Assembly: GCA_017656425.1 (NCBI GenBank)
Contig: JACDNV010000006.1
Coordinates: 106,542-170,541 of the forward strand
Length of the DNA stretch: 64,000 nt
Reading direction: 5' to 3'
Source of the DNA: Candidatus Neomarinimicrobiota bacterium
Lineage (GTDB): Bacteria; Fidelibacterota; UBA2242; B5-G15
Shown one piece after another: positions 44,045 through 53,450 of the stretch. Below the pieces are notes generated by a model. That model saw only the letters and a list, made by a program, of their open reading frames with translations, was not told the origin of the DNA and did no database searches. The stretch's first letter is position 1, and each line of letters starts with the position of its first letter. Both the position numbers and the translations under genes were made by a program.

Positions 44045-46882
44045 CTATTTTAACAATAGCATTTTTCCGTGTTTTACTTCCTCACCTGCATAAACTTTAT
44101 AAAAATATACTCCACTTGGTAAAGAACTTCCATCGAAACTATAATAATGTCTTCCTGATTTGATTTTACCAAATGATACTTCTTTAACAACCTTTCCCTG
44201 CAAATCAAACACAATCAATTTCAACTCACTCTCGGCAGGAATATTTATTTCAAACAACGTTTTCGAATTGAAGGGATTTGGATAATTGGATATCTTCAGT
44301 TGATAATCGCCTGCCACTCTATTCTCATCAATTTCAAGTTCATTATACATTTCCATAATCTCATCATCCGTTAGAACCATATTATTAAATATTTTCACCT
44401 CATCTAAATAACCAGTATAATAGTCATTACCAAGAATATCTCTACCAATATATAAGTAGCTTTTATTAAAAATATTACCAGCAGCATCCTGCTTGCTGTC
44501 GACCAGCTCTCCGTTTATATACAGTTTTACCTGTCCGCCCTCTCCTTCTCTTTGAGCCACAACAAATACCCAATTAGTGCCATCTGTAGGTATATTCCCT
44601 GATAAGCTCACTGTACCTTTTGAACCAAAAATGGAAAATTTTAATTGATTTTCATTTCTAAGAGAAATATCGTAACCCAATGTTAATTCTCCATTTAGCA
44701 GTTCACGTTTTGAGAAAATAATTTGCTTACTTTCCGTAATTTCAGGTTTCATCCAGAAGGTTATAGTAAAAGGTAGTATACTGAAATCTATCTCTTTACT
44801 ATGTTCCACATACACATAACCACCGGAACCAGCAAAATAAATAGCATTCCCCTCAAGCCCTTCCTGCCAGCTAACATCTCCTTTTAGATATGCATAGTTT
44901 CTATTACCAGTTTCATCAATGCAAATAGTACCACTTGACCGGTTGAACTTCCAATATGCCACCATCTCTGATGCAATGTCCTCTGTACTAAAAGTCCAGA
45001 TGTTACCCTCAGTCGTTCCCGCTTCGTTAACCTCATCTACCCGCCAGTAATATCGCGTTGATGGATATAAACCATCTGGGAAATATTTATTCTCAGTCAG
45101 ATTAGCTATATATACCATGTTATCCAGTGATGTACCAAAATACAAATTATGAGATAAAGCCCCTGCACCTGGTTTCCATTTTAACTCTGTCAATATTTCA
45201 ACATTCTCTGCACTGTCAGGAGGAAAAGGATTTGATGACGGTATTGGTCTTCCATCTTCAAAAAGGGTCCATCCCTCAGCAATATTTGTAGGTAATGAGT
45301 TTATTTTGGAGTTGTACGCTTTTACTCTGTAATAATACCTTGTTGCCGGTTGCAATCCTGTATCTATGAAAGTTGTACTATCTTTTTCTACTCGACCTAT
45401 TTCTATAAATGAAGAAGTGTCACCCGCTGATCTTTCAACTATAAATCCCTCTTCGTTTTCAGAGAGCTCATCCCAGATAAGTTTTACCTCATAAGGCGAT
45501 AAGGTTATTGTTCTCAGATTGCCTGGTGCCAATATAAAATCGTCTCTTATACATAACTCATTTAGATATTCCTCAACATTGGTATATCCGTCACCATCCA
45601 TATCTTCAGGACCATCAGACGGATCATTGGGGTCTAAATCCATCTCTATCTCCCAATCATCAGGCATGCCATCATGGTCAGAATCTATGGGTGGTTCCTC
45701 TGAGCGAAGCTCCGGCCAGCCACCAACATCATCCTGAGAATCAATTATACCCTTACCTTCTCCATAAACACCTCCATAGGTAGCTGTCCCATTACGTACT
45801 TCATCTACAATTCTCATATCAACAGAATCTCTCCTTGGCAGAACTGCTCCAGCATCCGCTAATACCAGTTCAAAAGCTACTTCTGGTGTATGGGTTAGCA
45901 CGGGCATATATTCCACAGGCTCATCAAGTCTAAGATCCTCTAACTCCAGTGAACCGTCTGGCTGAACTCCTCCAGACCAGTTATCAGCAGTTACATCCGG
46001 GAAACCATAAACATAGTTATCTTCTACATACCACCAGGAAATGTCAGATGGATTTACTATTCTGTATAAAACCTCTCCTCCATTGGTAGCAGGTCCATGT
46101 TTATAATAGTTTGCAACAATATTATGATTCCCTTTTTCTCCACCATAAGCACTATTAAATCCCCAGTTGTATATAACATTATTCCTAAAATCCACTTTTT
46201 CTAATTCAGGATGATTATGGTATCTTGATCCACAAAACCTTGGATTTCTGCTAGAATTATGAGCAATGAGATTATGATGGAAGCTTGCTCCCATTCCTCC
46301 CCAAATACCACCATATCCATGATTTCCTTTATGATGTATTGAATGATATAGACTCTCGCTAATTATACACCATTGCAGTGTAAAATTTTTATTATCATAA
46401 AAGGAACCTACTTCATCTACACTCCAACTTAAAGAACAATGATCAATAATAATATTTCTTTGGCCTCTTGCATTCAATGCGTCATCTACAATACCCTTTT
46501 TGTCACCAAGCCTGAACCTCAAATATCTAATTATTACATTATTAGCCTCAATATGAGCAGGGTAATATCTAATACATATTCCATCACCAGGCGCAGTCTG
46601 ACCAGCTATTGTTACATTATCATTCTTAATGTCGAGTGGAGATTTTAAATCAATATTACCTGATACCCTAAAGACTACAATCCTCGGACCAGTGCAATTC
46701 TCCACGGCATATCTAAGACTACCAGAGCCATAATCATTAAGATTCGTTACCTCAATTACTCTGCCCCCACGGCCACCTGTAGTATACATTCCCCAGCCTT
46801 GGGCGCCAGGAAACGCTGGAACTTGACCCATTAAAATGACCGTGCTGACTAAAATAATAAGGATTGCCGTAAGTTTTCCCAT
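44045..46882 (-). CDS. Multi-modular PL1 pectate lyase with FnIII, LamG and type IX tail
   Basis: Secreted protein of 945 residues. Signal peptide is about 1-20. The PL1-type beta-helix spans about 21-390 with 'FPGAQGWG', 'GRGGRVIEVTNLND', 'IDHCSLSWSVDE' (Ca2+ site) and 'HHNLIAHNSSRNPRF' (catalytic Arg region). A calcium-type 'DSDHDGMPDDWE' repeat comes near 403, two FnIII-like modules span about 450-640, and a LamG module about 640-830. The tail (about 860-945) runs from 'SNYPNPFN' to 'HGKMLLLK'. It should cleave homogalacturonan at the cell surface. The gene 8 bp upstream is a full-length paralogue with the same module order. Start has GGAGG. Confidence 0.92.
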   Translation of the reverse strand: MGKLTAILIILVSTVILMGQVPAFPGAQGWGMYTTGGRGGRVIEVTNLNDYGSGSLRYAVENCTGPRIVVFRVSGNIDLKSPLDIKNDNVTIAGQTAPGDGICIRYYPAHIEANNVIIRYLRFRLGDKKGIVDDALNARGQRNIIIDHCSLSWSVDEVGSFYDNKNFTLQWCIISESLYHSIHHKGNHGYGGIWGGMGASFHHNLIAHNSSRNPRFCGSRYHNHPELEKVDFRNNVIYNWGFNSAYGGEKGNHNIVANYYKHGPATNGGEVLYRIVNPSDISWWYVEDNYVYGFPDVTADNWSGGVQPDGSLELEDLRLDEPVEYMPVLTHTPEVAFELVLADAGAVLPRRDSVDMRIVDEVRNGTATYGGVYGEGKGIIDSQDDVGGWPELRSEEPPIDSDHDGMPDDWEIEMDLDPNDPSDGPEDMDGDGYTNVEEYLNELCIRDDFILAPGNLRTITLSPYEVKLIWDELSENEEGFIVERSAGDTSSFIEIGRVEKDSTTFIDTGLQPATRYYYRVKAYNSKINSLPTNIAEGWTLFEDGRPIPSSNPFPPDSAENVEILTELKWKPGAGALSHNLYFGTSLDNMVYIANLTENKYFPDGLYPSTRYYWRVDEVNEAGTTEGNIWTFSTEDIASEMVAYWKFNRSSGTICIDETGNRNYAYLKGDVSWQEGLEGNAIYFAGSGGYVYVEHSKEIDFSILPFTITFWMKPEITESKQIIFSKRELLNGELTLGYDISLRNENQLKFSIFGSKGTVSLSGNIPTDGTNWVFVVAQREGEGGQVKLYINGELVDSKQDAAGNIFNKSYLYIGRDILGNDYYTGYLDEVKIFNNMVLTDDEIMEMYNELEIDENRVAGDYQLKISNYPNPFNSKTLFEINIPAESELKLIVFDLQGKVVKEVSFGKIKSGRHYYSFDGSSLPSGVYFYKVYAGEEVKHGKMLLLK

Positions 46883-46890
46883 AAAACCTC

Positions 46891-49800
46891 CTACTTCAAC
46901 AGAATCATTTTTTTTACTTTTGTAAAATTATTTGTGGTAATTTGATAAAAATAAACTCCTGACGATAGATCTGAAAAGTCAGCTACAACTTGGTATACTC
47001 CAGGATTATATTTGTTATCAACAATAGTTTTAACTTTCTTCCCTGTCAGATCGTAAATAACAATTTTTACATTACTTGCTTCATTAATTGAAAATTTAAT
47101 TGTCGTGCTCGGATTAAAGGGATTGGGATAATTCTGGTATAATCTGTTTGGTATTGTTGGTATTTCGCCTTTTGATATTGGATTTCCTGCAAACTGATAA
47201 TACAGATCTGAAATTTCTTCATCGCTTAGACTGTAATTGAAAATTTTCAACTCATCGAGAATACCTGATAATGGTGCATCAATATTGGAACAATTACCTA
47301 TAAACAGGTCTTCACCCTGGGAAATGTCACCTGTTTGATCATCAACTTCAGCTACAAGATTACCATTAAGATAAAGTTTAACCTTATTTGCGCTTGTATC
47401 CCTGACACCAACTATATGATACCATTTACCCTCATTAATGACATTATTAATACCAGTAAGTTTAGCAGTAGTTTTAGTTACATCATCATCTATTGCAAAC
47501 CTTAGCTCCCAATTTTTTAATTCGATACCATACCATTTACCTGAAGTACAGGCAACATCATTTCGCTCAAAAGTTCCCTTATGTAATATATATATTGAGC
47601 TTTCTGTTATATTAATTGGTGAATACCATACAGAAACGGAGAAAGAACCTTTATCAAAATCTATCACATCACTGTTAGCGACATTGATATAATCATCTAT
47701 TCCATCAAATTTTAATGCATTACTTCCACCTAATCCCGTAACTATTGAAGAAGCATCCATATTATACATTCTACCGTCATTATTATGATCTGATTTATCA
47801 ATAACCGAATCACTTCTTATTTCATCAAAATCCCAATAAGCCACTACCTGAGGAGGCAATATTTCCTTCGTTGTAAAAGTCCATACATCCCCCTTTGTAA
47901 TACCGTTTGAATTCTTTTCATCTATACGCCAGTAGTATGTAGTGTTTGGTTCAAGCTTGTCTGGAACAAAAAATGTATCACAAGTAGATTTAATAAAAGT
48001 CATATTATCCTTTTCAGTGCCAAAGTATACAATATGGGAATCAGCACCAACACCAGCAGTCCATCTTAAAATAACATCAAGCTTTACATTTACAGCTCCA
48101 TCCTCAGGAAAAGGATTTTCAGCCTTAAGTGGGGGTGAATCTGGACTTAATGTCATAATCGAAACAACATTTGAATAACCTGAGTTGGGTAGTTCTACAG
48201 TATTGTTATATGCGTAGACTCTATATTGAAAAGTTTTAAAATTATCAAGGTTGCTATCTAAAAACGAGGTTGTATCTGCTCCAACAGTATCTATCGCCAC
48301 AAAATCTCCGCCTTCCTCCTTTCTCTCAATTACAAAACCTTTTTCATTGGTAGAGTTATCATCCCATGTTAGCTTAACTGAATTTAATGTATATAGCTTA
48401 GCCTCTAACTCAGTTGGATTTGCAACAAATTCAGGATATTCTGTGATACTATTTAAATATATTTCAACCATTGTATATCCACTTTCGTGTCTTATATTTC
48501 TATCATCAGGGTTTTCAGGGTCAAGTCCGTTTTCTATCTCCCATTCATCGGGCATTCCATCGTGATCGGTATCAACGACAGCAGGCCCCGTTCTCAATAT
48601 AGACCAACCTCCGACATCTTCAGGAGAATCGATTATTCCTGTCCCCGCTCCGTACGATGCACCATAGGTAGCGGTTCCGCTATAGACTTCTTCAACTATT
48701 CTTATATCAATTGAGTCCCTTCGTGGTAGAGTTGCACCAGCATTTTGTAACACAAGGTTAAAAGCCTCCTCAGCCGTATGCTGAGTAATGGGCATATATT
48801 CAAAAGGAGTATCGGACCTTATATATTCTTTAACATCTTTGCTCACACCTTGTACACCATATCTCCAGTTATCTTCAGTCACATTCGGATATCCCCAGAC
48901 ATAGTTATCAGCTACATACCATTTTCCATAATCCTCGAGTCCACTTCTAGAGGAAGGATTTACTATTCTATACCTTCTTTCATCTTTTGACGTTGCAGGA
49001 CCATATTTGTAATAATTCGCAACGATGTTTACCGTTGTATAGGGACTTTCAGGCCAGTCATCATCATGAGCTTCACCGCCATATACATTATTATATCTCC
49101 AATTGTAAATAACATTGTTTCGGAAATCTGTATTACCACTACCTGATGCAAATCGGGGTGTTCTACTTGAATGATGTGCAAATAGATTATGGTGATAAGA
49201 TGAATTTGGTCCACCCCATATAGCACCGAATCCATGATGTCCTTTGCTATGCACTGAATTATATAAACTCTCGCTTATTATACACCATTGGATAGTCAGG
49301 CTATCACAATGGTATAGTGAGATTGTCTCATCAACGCTCCAAGATAACGAGCAGTGATCAATAATTATATGTTTATGGTACCTTGAACCCATAGCATCGT
49401 ATTCTCCACCTGAAGCATCTCCTAATCTGATTCTTAAATATCTTATTATTACCTGATCTGTATTAATCATTATCGGATAATTTTTAACACATATACCATC
49501 ACCGGGAGCTGTCTGACCTGCAATCGTTATGTAGGGATTTTCTATTCTCAGTGGTGATCGTAATTCTATCGTCCCCGAAACTCTAAATATAACTATCCTT
49601 GGTCCTTCTGATTCAACAGCCCATCTAAGACTACCTTCTCCACTATCGTTTAGATTCGTGACCTCTATTAACCTGCCACCTCTCCCACCAATGGTATATT
49701 TTCCCCATCCTTCAGCTCCTGGGAAAGCAGGGATCATCTCTTCGGCAACTAACAAAGTCACCAAGTATAAAACTACCACTATTAAGCTTATTTTCTTCAC
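46891..49800 (-). CDS. Multi-modular PL1 pectate lyase (paralogue) with type IX tail
   Basis: Secreted protein of 969 residues with the same order as its neighbour: signal peptide, PL1 helix with 'FPGAEGWG', 'GRGGRLIEVTNLND', 'IDHCSLSWSVDE' and 'HHNLFAHHSSRTPRF', then 'DTDHDGMPDEWE', FnIII modules, LamG, and the tail 'QNYPNPFNPSTT' to 'VKKMILLK'. The start is GTG at 49800 with AGGATGG at normal spacing; no in-frame ATG fits. The helix regions are very alike while the LamG and linker parts diverge more, which suggests an old tandem duplication followed by specialisation, for example for different methylation or acetylation patterns. That specialisation is inference. Confidence 0.92.
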   Translation of the reverse strand: MKKISLIVVVLYLVTLLVAEEMIPAFPGAEGWGKYTIGGRGGRLIEVTNLNDSGEGSLRWAVESEGPRIVIFRVSGTIELRSPLRIENPYITIAGQTAPGDGICVKNYPIMINTDQVIIRYLRIRLGDASGGEYDAMGSRYHKHIIIDHCSLSWSVDETISLYHCDSLTIQWCIISESLYNSVHSKGHHGFGAIWGGPNSSYHHNLFAHHSSRTPRFASGSGNTDFRNNVIYNWRYNNVYGGEAHDDDWPESPYTTVNIVANYYKYGPATSKDERRYRIVNPSSRSGLEDYGKWYVADNYVWGYPNVTEDNWRYGVQGVSKDVKEYIRSDTPFEYMPITQHTAEEAFNLVLQNAGATLPRRDSIDIRIVEEVYSGTATYGASYGAGTGIIDSPEDVGGWSILRTGPAVVDTDHDGMPDEWEIENGLDPENPDDRNIRHESGYTMVEIYLNSITEYPEFVANPTELEAKLYTLNSVKLTWDDNSTNEKGFVIERKEEGGDFVAIDTVGADTTSFLDSNLDNFKTFQYRVYAYNNTVELPNSGYSNVVSIMTLSPDSPPLKAENPFPEDGAVNVKLDVILRWTAGVGADSHIVYFGTEKDNMTFIKSTCDTFFVPDKLEPNTTYYWRIDEKNSNGITKGDVWTFTTKEILPPQVVAYWDFDEIRSDSVIDKSDHNNDGRMYNMDASSIVTGLGGSNALKFDGIDDYINVANSDVIDFDKGSFSVSVWYSPINITESSIYILHKGTFERNDVACTSGKWYGIELKNWELRFAIDDDVTKTTAKLTGINNVINEGKWYHIVGVRDTSANKVKLYLNGNLVAEVDDQTGDISQGEDLFIGNCSNIDAPLSGILDELKIFNYSLSDEEISDLYYQFAGNPISKGEIPTIPNRLYQNYPNPFNPSTTIKFSINEASNVKIVIYDLTGKKVKTIVDNKYNPGVYQVVADFSDLSSGVYFYQITTNNFTKVKKMILLK

Positions 49801-49861
49801 ATTACCATCCTATAAAATTTTCTAAAAAAGTATTTATTTTTTGTGGATATTGTTATCCATT

Positions 49862-51286
49862 TTATTCCAAAAATGATAACAAATACGGTAACATCATATA
49901 CCCAAGAAAGACCCTACCATTTATGTATACTTCGTCAAGATTCATATTTGTAACATTGACAATTACGTTTTCTCTTTCAACACCATCAAACCTACAATTT
50001 TTTAAATTTATGTTATCTACGGGTGACCTTTTATAAGCTTTTATATATAAAGCATATTTGCTTTTTTTACTTGTCAAATTTTCGATAAAAATATTTCTAA
50101 CTATGGGAGTAAATTCCCCTACATCACCTTCACCATAGAAAAAATTAATTTTAATAACAGCATCAGACACTTCACCTACTGTCAGATCTTTTGCAAATAT
50201 GTTCTCAACTATTCCCCCTCTTCTTGAATTAGTCTTTATTCTTAAAGCCCTATTAAGATTTGGACTATCCATAATGCAATTTTCGACAAATACGTTCCTT
50301 ACACCCCCTGTCATCTCACTGCCCACGACAACTCCACCATGTCCATCCCTCATGGTGCAATTCCTGACTATAATATTTTCACTTGGAGTATTAATACGCC
50401 TACCATCGGCATTTCGCCCCGATTTTATCGCTATACAATCATCTCCTGTATTAAAGAAGCATTTTTCAATTAATACATTTTTAGATGATTCGGGATTACA
50501 GCCATCATTATTCGGACCATGACTTACAACTTTTACATTTCTAATAATAACATTTCTAGATAGTACAGGATGAATATTCCACATCGGAGAATTGATCACC
50601 TTGATTCCCTCAATTAAAACGTTTTCACACTTATAAAATTGGATAAAGTTTGTTCTTATATAATGACCAGCACCAAAAACTCTTTCTTCAACGGGAATTC
50701 CATCTTCAGCCATTTGGAAAAGATTATCTCTATCTCTTATTTGTATCGGCATTCCTTCTTCCCATCCGTATTTTTTATTACCAGTCCACTTCCACCAATC
50801 GGCATTATTTGCCTGACCATCAAGGACACCCTTGCCTGTTATAGCTACATTCTTTTGTTCATATGCATATATAAACGGCGAGTAATTCATACATTCTACA
50901 CCTTCAAATCTTGTATAGACAACAGGTAAATATTTATTCGGATCGGTACTAAAAATTATCTTTGCTGTACTGTCAATATATAGATTAACTTTACTCTTTA
51001 AATGTATAGCGCCAGTCAGATAAACACCATCTTTTACAACAACTTTTCCGCCACCTTCTCTGTTACATCTATCTATTGCTTTTTTAAAAGCGTCAGAGCA
51101 ATCTGCCTTGCCATCTCCAATTGCTCCAAAATCCCTGATATCAAAAACTCTATCTGAGAATACTGGTTCTTTTATTTGCCTTAAAATTTTATCTTTATAG
51201 GACCAATCTACTCTACTATTGCATGCTGTCAAGAAAATAATTATATAAGTTATCAGCAACCAACTCTTCTTTACTACCTTCTTCAT
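49862..51286 (-). CDS. GH28 polygalacturonase, lipoprotein (exo-type likely)
   Basis: Lipoprotein of 474 residues: signal 'LITYIIIFLTAC' with Cys about 23, then a GH28 helix. 'FDIRDFGAIGDG' opens it, and 'NNDGCNPES', 'TGDDCIAIKSG', 'GHGGVVVGSEMTGG' and 'RIKTNSRRGG' form the catalytic and binding set. The 'NNDGCNPE' variant is common in exo-acting bacterial enzymes that release galacturonate or digalacturonate. ATG at 51286 has GGAG and starts the signal; the earlier ATG at 51310 does not. It lies after the terminator of the upstream secreted-protein gene and so probably begins its own transcript into the PL1 genes. Confidence 0.92.
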   Translation of the reverse strand: MKKVVKKSWLLITYIIIFLTACNSRVDWSYKDKILRQIKEPVFSDRVFDIRDFGAIGDGKADCSDAFKKAIDRCNREGGGKVVVKDGVYLTGAIHLKSKVNLYIDSTAKIIFSTDPNKYLPVVYTRFEGVECMNYSPFIYAYEQKNVAITGKGVLDGQANNADWWKWTGNKKYGWEEGMPIQIRDRDNLFQMAEDGIPVEERVFGAGHYIRTNFIQFYKCENVLIEGIKVINSPMWNIHPVLSRNVIIRNVKVVSHGPNNDGCNPESSKNVLIEKCFFNTGDDCIAIKSGRNADGRRINTPSENIIVRNCTMRDGHGGVVVGSEMTGGVRNVFVENCIMDSPNLNRALRIKTNSRRGGIVENIFAKDLTVGEVSDAVIKINFFYGEGDVGEFTPIVRNIFIENLTSKKSKYALYIKAYKRSPVDNINLKNCRFDGVERENVIVNVTNMNLDEVYINGRVFLGYMMLPYLLSFLE

Positions 51287-51319
51287 TCCACTCTCCAAAT
51301 TTTTTATCAATTATCTTAG

Positions 51320-51355
51320 AAAAAACAAGGAGGGGAGGGGGGAGATCCCCTCCTT
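51320..51355 (-). terminator. Rho-independent terminator after the 51375-58960 operon
   Basis: Read on the minus strand, a 9-bp GC-rich stem (AAGGAGGGG pairing with CCCCTCCTT, 11-nt loop) is followed by GTTTTTTC. It lies 20 bp beyond the stop of the secreted-protein gene at 51375. The strong stem and T-run are directly visible. It separates the receptor/PorV transcript from the pectinase genes. Confidence 0.85.
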
Positions 51356-51374
51356 CCGTGCGATGCGTACCTTT

Positions 51375-52358
51375 TTACTTCACCAATATCATCTTTTTAA
51401 CACCGGTAAATTGATCAGTCTGCAATTTGTAAAAGTATATACCCGATGGTAAATTCTGACCGTTAAATTCTACTTTATATACTCCTTGTTTAAGACGCTC
51501 ATTGACCAGTATTGTAACCTCATGACCAAACATATCATAAATTGTTAATTTCACAAATCCTGGTTTCAAAATTTCAAATGGAATTGTTGTAACAGGGTTG
51601 AATGGATTTGGATAATTCTGTTCTAGAGAGTATTTCGTAGCAAATTTCCCTTTTTCTTCTTTTACTACTCCAGTAACACCGGTTAATCCAGATGGGAGAG
51701 CCTTTTCTGATGGAGAGTAAGCACCTGTTGTGTCCCAAACGATCCAATCATACAGAGCACCATATGTGTCACCACCTGCATCACCAAATTGATAGTAATT
51801 ACCTTCGTGTGATTCACCATTAGATTCAGCCCATGCAAGATTTTCTTCATCAATATATAGAGTAAATACATTTCCAATTAACGTAATCCTGTAAATGTGC
51901 CATTCATTGGCTCCCTCAAAACCTTCCACATACACACCACCTTTATCGAATTTAAACCTCCCATCCGCTTTTGTGATTATTCTCTCTCGATATGCACCAT
52001 TAGCTATATACATACAGATCCCCCTATCAAAAGAATTGGGATCTAGATTTTTTATTCTGAAAGCTATTGTGATACCTTTATCAGCATTAGCTCTCCAGGG
52101 ATAACTCCAGACTTCTTTAAATGCACCTCCACCTACATTCGCTCCACTCTCAACTTTAATTAGTTTATTACCTTGTATTTCCTGGTCATCAATAACAGAC
52201 ACTATTTCAGGAACATCATCCGGATTTGTACCACTTACTTCATGCCAAGCAGTATCAGCTTCTCTTGGTAATACACTACAGTCATAAATTTGCCAATCCC
52301 CTTTCGCTAAAATAATCCCCCCTGTAATAATCACTAAAAATACCAACAATCTTTTCAT
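51375..52358 (-). CDS. Secreted protein with novel jelly-roll-like domain and type IX tail
   Basis: Secreted protein of 327 residues: signal peptide (1 to about 19), one globular beta-rich domain (about 20-225) and a sorting tail (about 240-327, 'QNYPNPFNPVTT' to 'VKKMILVK'). The domain has 'WQIYDCSVLP', 'IDDQEIQGNK', 'GITIAFRIK', 'ANEWHIYRITL' and 'YYQFGDAGGDTYGALYDWI ... TGAY'. The same pattern occurs at the N-terminus of the 1492-residue protein at 59146-63624, so it is a shared family. The alternating strands and 'EWHIYRIT' resemble concanavalin-like sandwiches, suggesting polysaccharide binding. I do not recognise a named family. It ends the receptor operon, 20 bp after the PorV gene, and is followed by a strong terminator. 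Start has a G-rich Shine-Dalgarno. Confidence 0.8.
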   Translation of the reverse strand: MKRLLVFLVIITGGIILAKGDWQIYDCSVLPREADTAWHEVSGTNPDDVPEIVSVIDDQEIQGNKLIKVESGANVGGGAFKEVWSYPWRANADKGITIAFRIKNLDPNSFDRGICMYIANGAYRERIITKADGRFKFDKGGVYVEGFEGANEWHIYRITLIGNVFTLYIDEENLAWAESNGESHEGNYYQFGDAGGDTYGALYDWIVWDTTGAYSPSEKALPSGLTGVTGVVKEEKGKFATKYSLEQNYPNPFNPVTTIPFEILKPGFVKLTIYDMFGHEVTILVNERLKQGVYKVEFNGQNLPSGIYFYKLQTDQFTGVKKMILVK

Positions 52359-52378
52359 GGCTCCCCCCTTTTCTTTAT

Positions 52379-53434
52379 TTAAAACACATACATAAATGAG
52401 AACCTGCTAACTTCATTAAAAGCCTTCTCGGATATCAGAGAGTAACTAAAATCAACTTTCAAAACACCCATTTTTAAAGATTTTTTAAGCCCTACTCCAA
52501 ATGCAGGTCCAAGAATGTCATGATTCGTCATATAACCAGTTCTAAAAAATAGAAAGTTATTGTAATTTAGCTCCGCTCCAAAATGCATACGAGGGGTATA
52601 ATTATTTGGATGTGTCATCTCAATTGCTACATTTAGATCAAAATCCTTATTAAGACCAGTCAAAACAAAGTCGAAAAGATTAGCAGCACCAGAAAGGGCA
52701 AACGTTAGAGGTAGATGTGTCGTAATAGCTTCATATTTTACATTTGTAGCAAAATTCTTTATAGACATCCCGAATCTAAAACTTTTAATTGGAGTATAAT
52801 ATTTTACACCTAAATCTATAGCTAATTTATCCATATTGTTTTCTTTATAAGTTGTATCTGTATCATAGATAAATTCATTTTCACCCAGACTCTGATGAGC
52901 AAGTTTAACAGTTCCCCCTATCATAAAGAAATTCGTTATTTTCTTAGAATAAGTAAGACCAATAGCATATGCACCAACATTATCAACTCTACCAGTTTCT
53001 CTGTAGCCGAGTTTATCAATACCCATTAAATCACTTGGAATAAGCTTGGCTCCTTTTATCTCACCATAATCAACGGAAACAAAGCTTAATCCAATAGTAC
53101 CCAGATTATCACTAACGTTATAGACAATACCAAATGCATGGTACTTTATATCAGCAATCCAGTTTGTTATACCAGCAAAAACTTCACCTTTTGTATTCAA
53201 CTCTGAAACAGATGCAGGATTGTAAAAAAGTCCGACAACTCCTGTACTTAATGCATTATATGCATCTCCCATTGCTACAGCCTCCGGAACCACACCCACT
53301 TGTAGATAATTCATTGTAGTTGTTCCAACTTTCTTTAGATTAACCCCGGGCCCAATATACAAGCCACCTAACAATTGACTTAAAAATAATAACATTGCTA
53401 TTATTATTAATAAATTTTTAGAAACTTTATTCAT
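52379..53434 (-). CDS. PorV/PorQ-family outer-membrane protein
   Basis: Outer-membrane beta-barrel of 351 residues with signal peptide (about 1-25). 'VGVVPEAVAMGDAYNALSTGVVGLFYNPA' (quoted in parts: EAVAMGDAY, GLFYNPAS) is the signature of PorV/PorQ-like and FadL-like proteins tied to type IX secretion, followed by amphipathic strands such as 'KKSLKMGVLKVDFSYSLI' and the C-terminal 'FSFMYVF'. In type IX systems PorV shuttles tailed cargo to the surface-attachment complex. A locus-specific copy between the TonB receptor operon genes and tailed cargo suggests delivery of these particular surface proteins. Start has AGGAGG. Assignment to PorV rather than a general barrel is moderately sure. Confidence 0.75.
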   Translation of the reverse strand: MNKVSKNLLIIIAMLLFLSQLLGGLYIGPGVNLKKVGTTTMNYLQVGVVPEAVAMGDAYNALSTGVVGLFYNPASVSELNTKGEVFAGITNWIADIKYHAFGIVYNVSDNLGTIGLSFVSVDYGEIKGAKLIPSDLMGIDKLGYRETGRVDNVGAYAIGLTYSKKITNFFMIGGTVKLAHQSLGENEFIYDTDTTYKENNMDKLAIDLGVKYYTPIKSFRFGMSIKNFATNVKYEAITTHLPLTFALSGAANLFDFVLTGLNKDFDLNVAIEMTHPNNYTPRMHFGAELNYNNFLFFRTGYMTNHDILGPAFGVGLKKSLKMGVLKVDFSYSLISEKAFNEVSRFSFMYVF

Positions 53435-53450
53435 GAGAACCTCCTGGAAT

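Noticed and set aside
49844-49859. 6-bp stem TGGATA/TATCCA just after the GH28 stop, considered as a terminator
   Set aside because: The T-run is on the wrong side for a minus-strand terminator and the stem is short.
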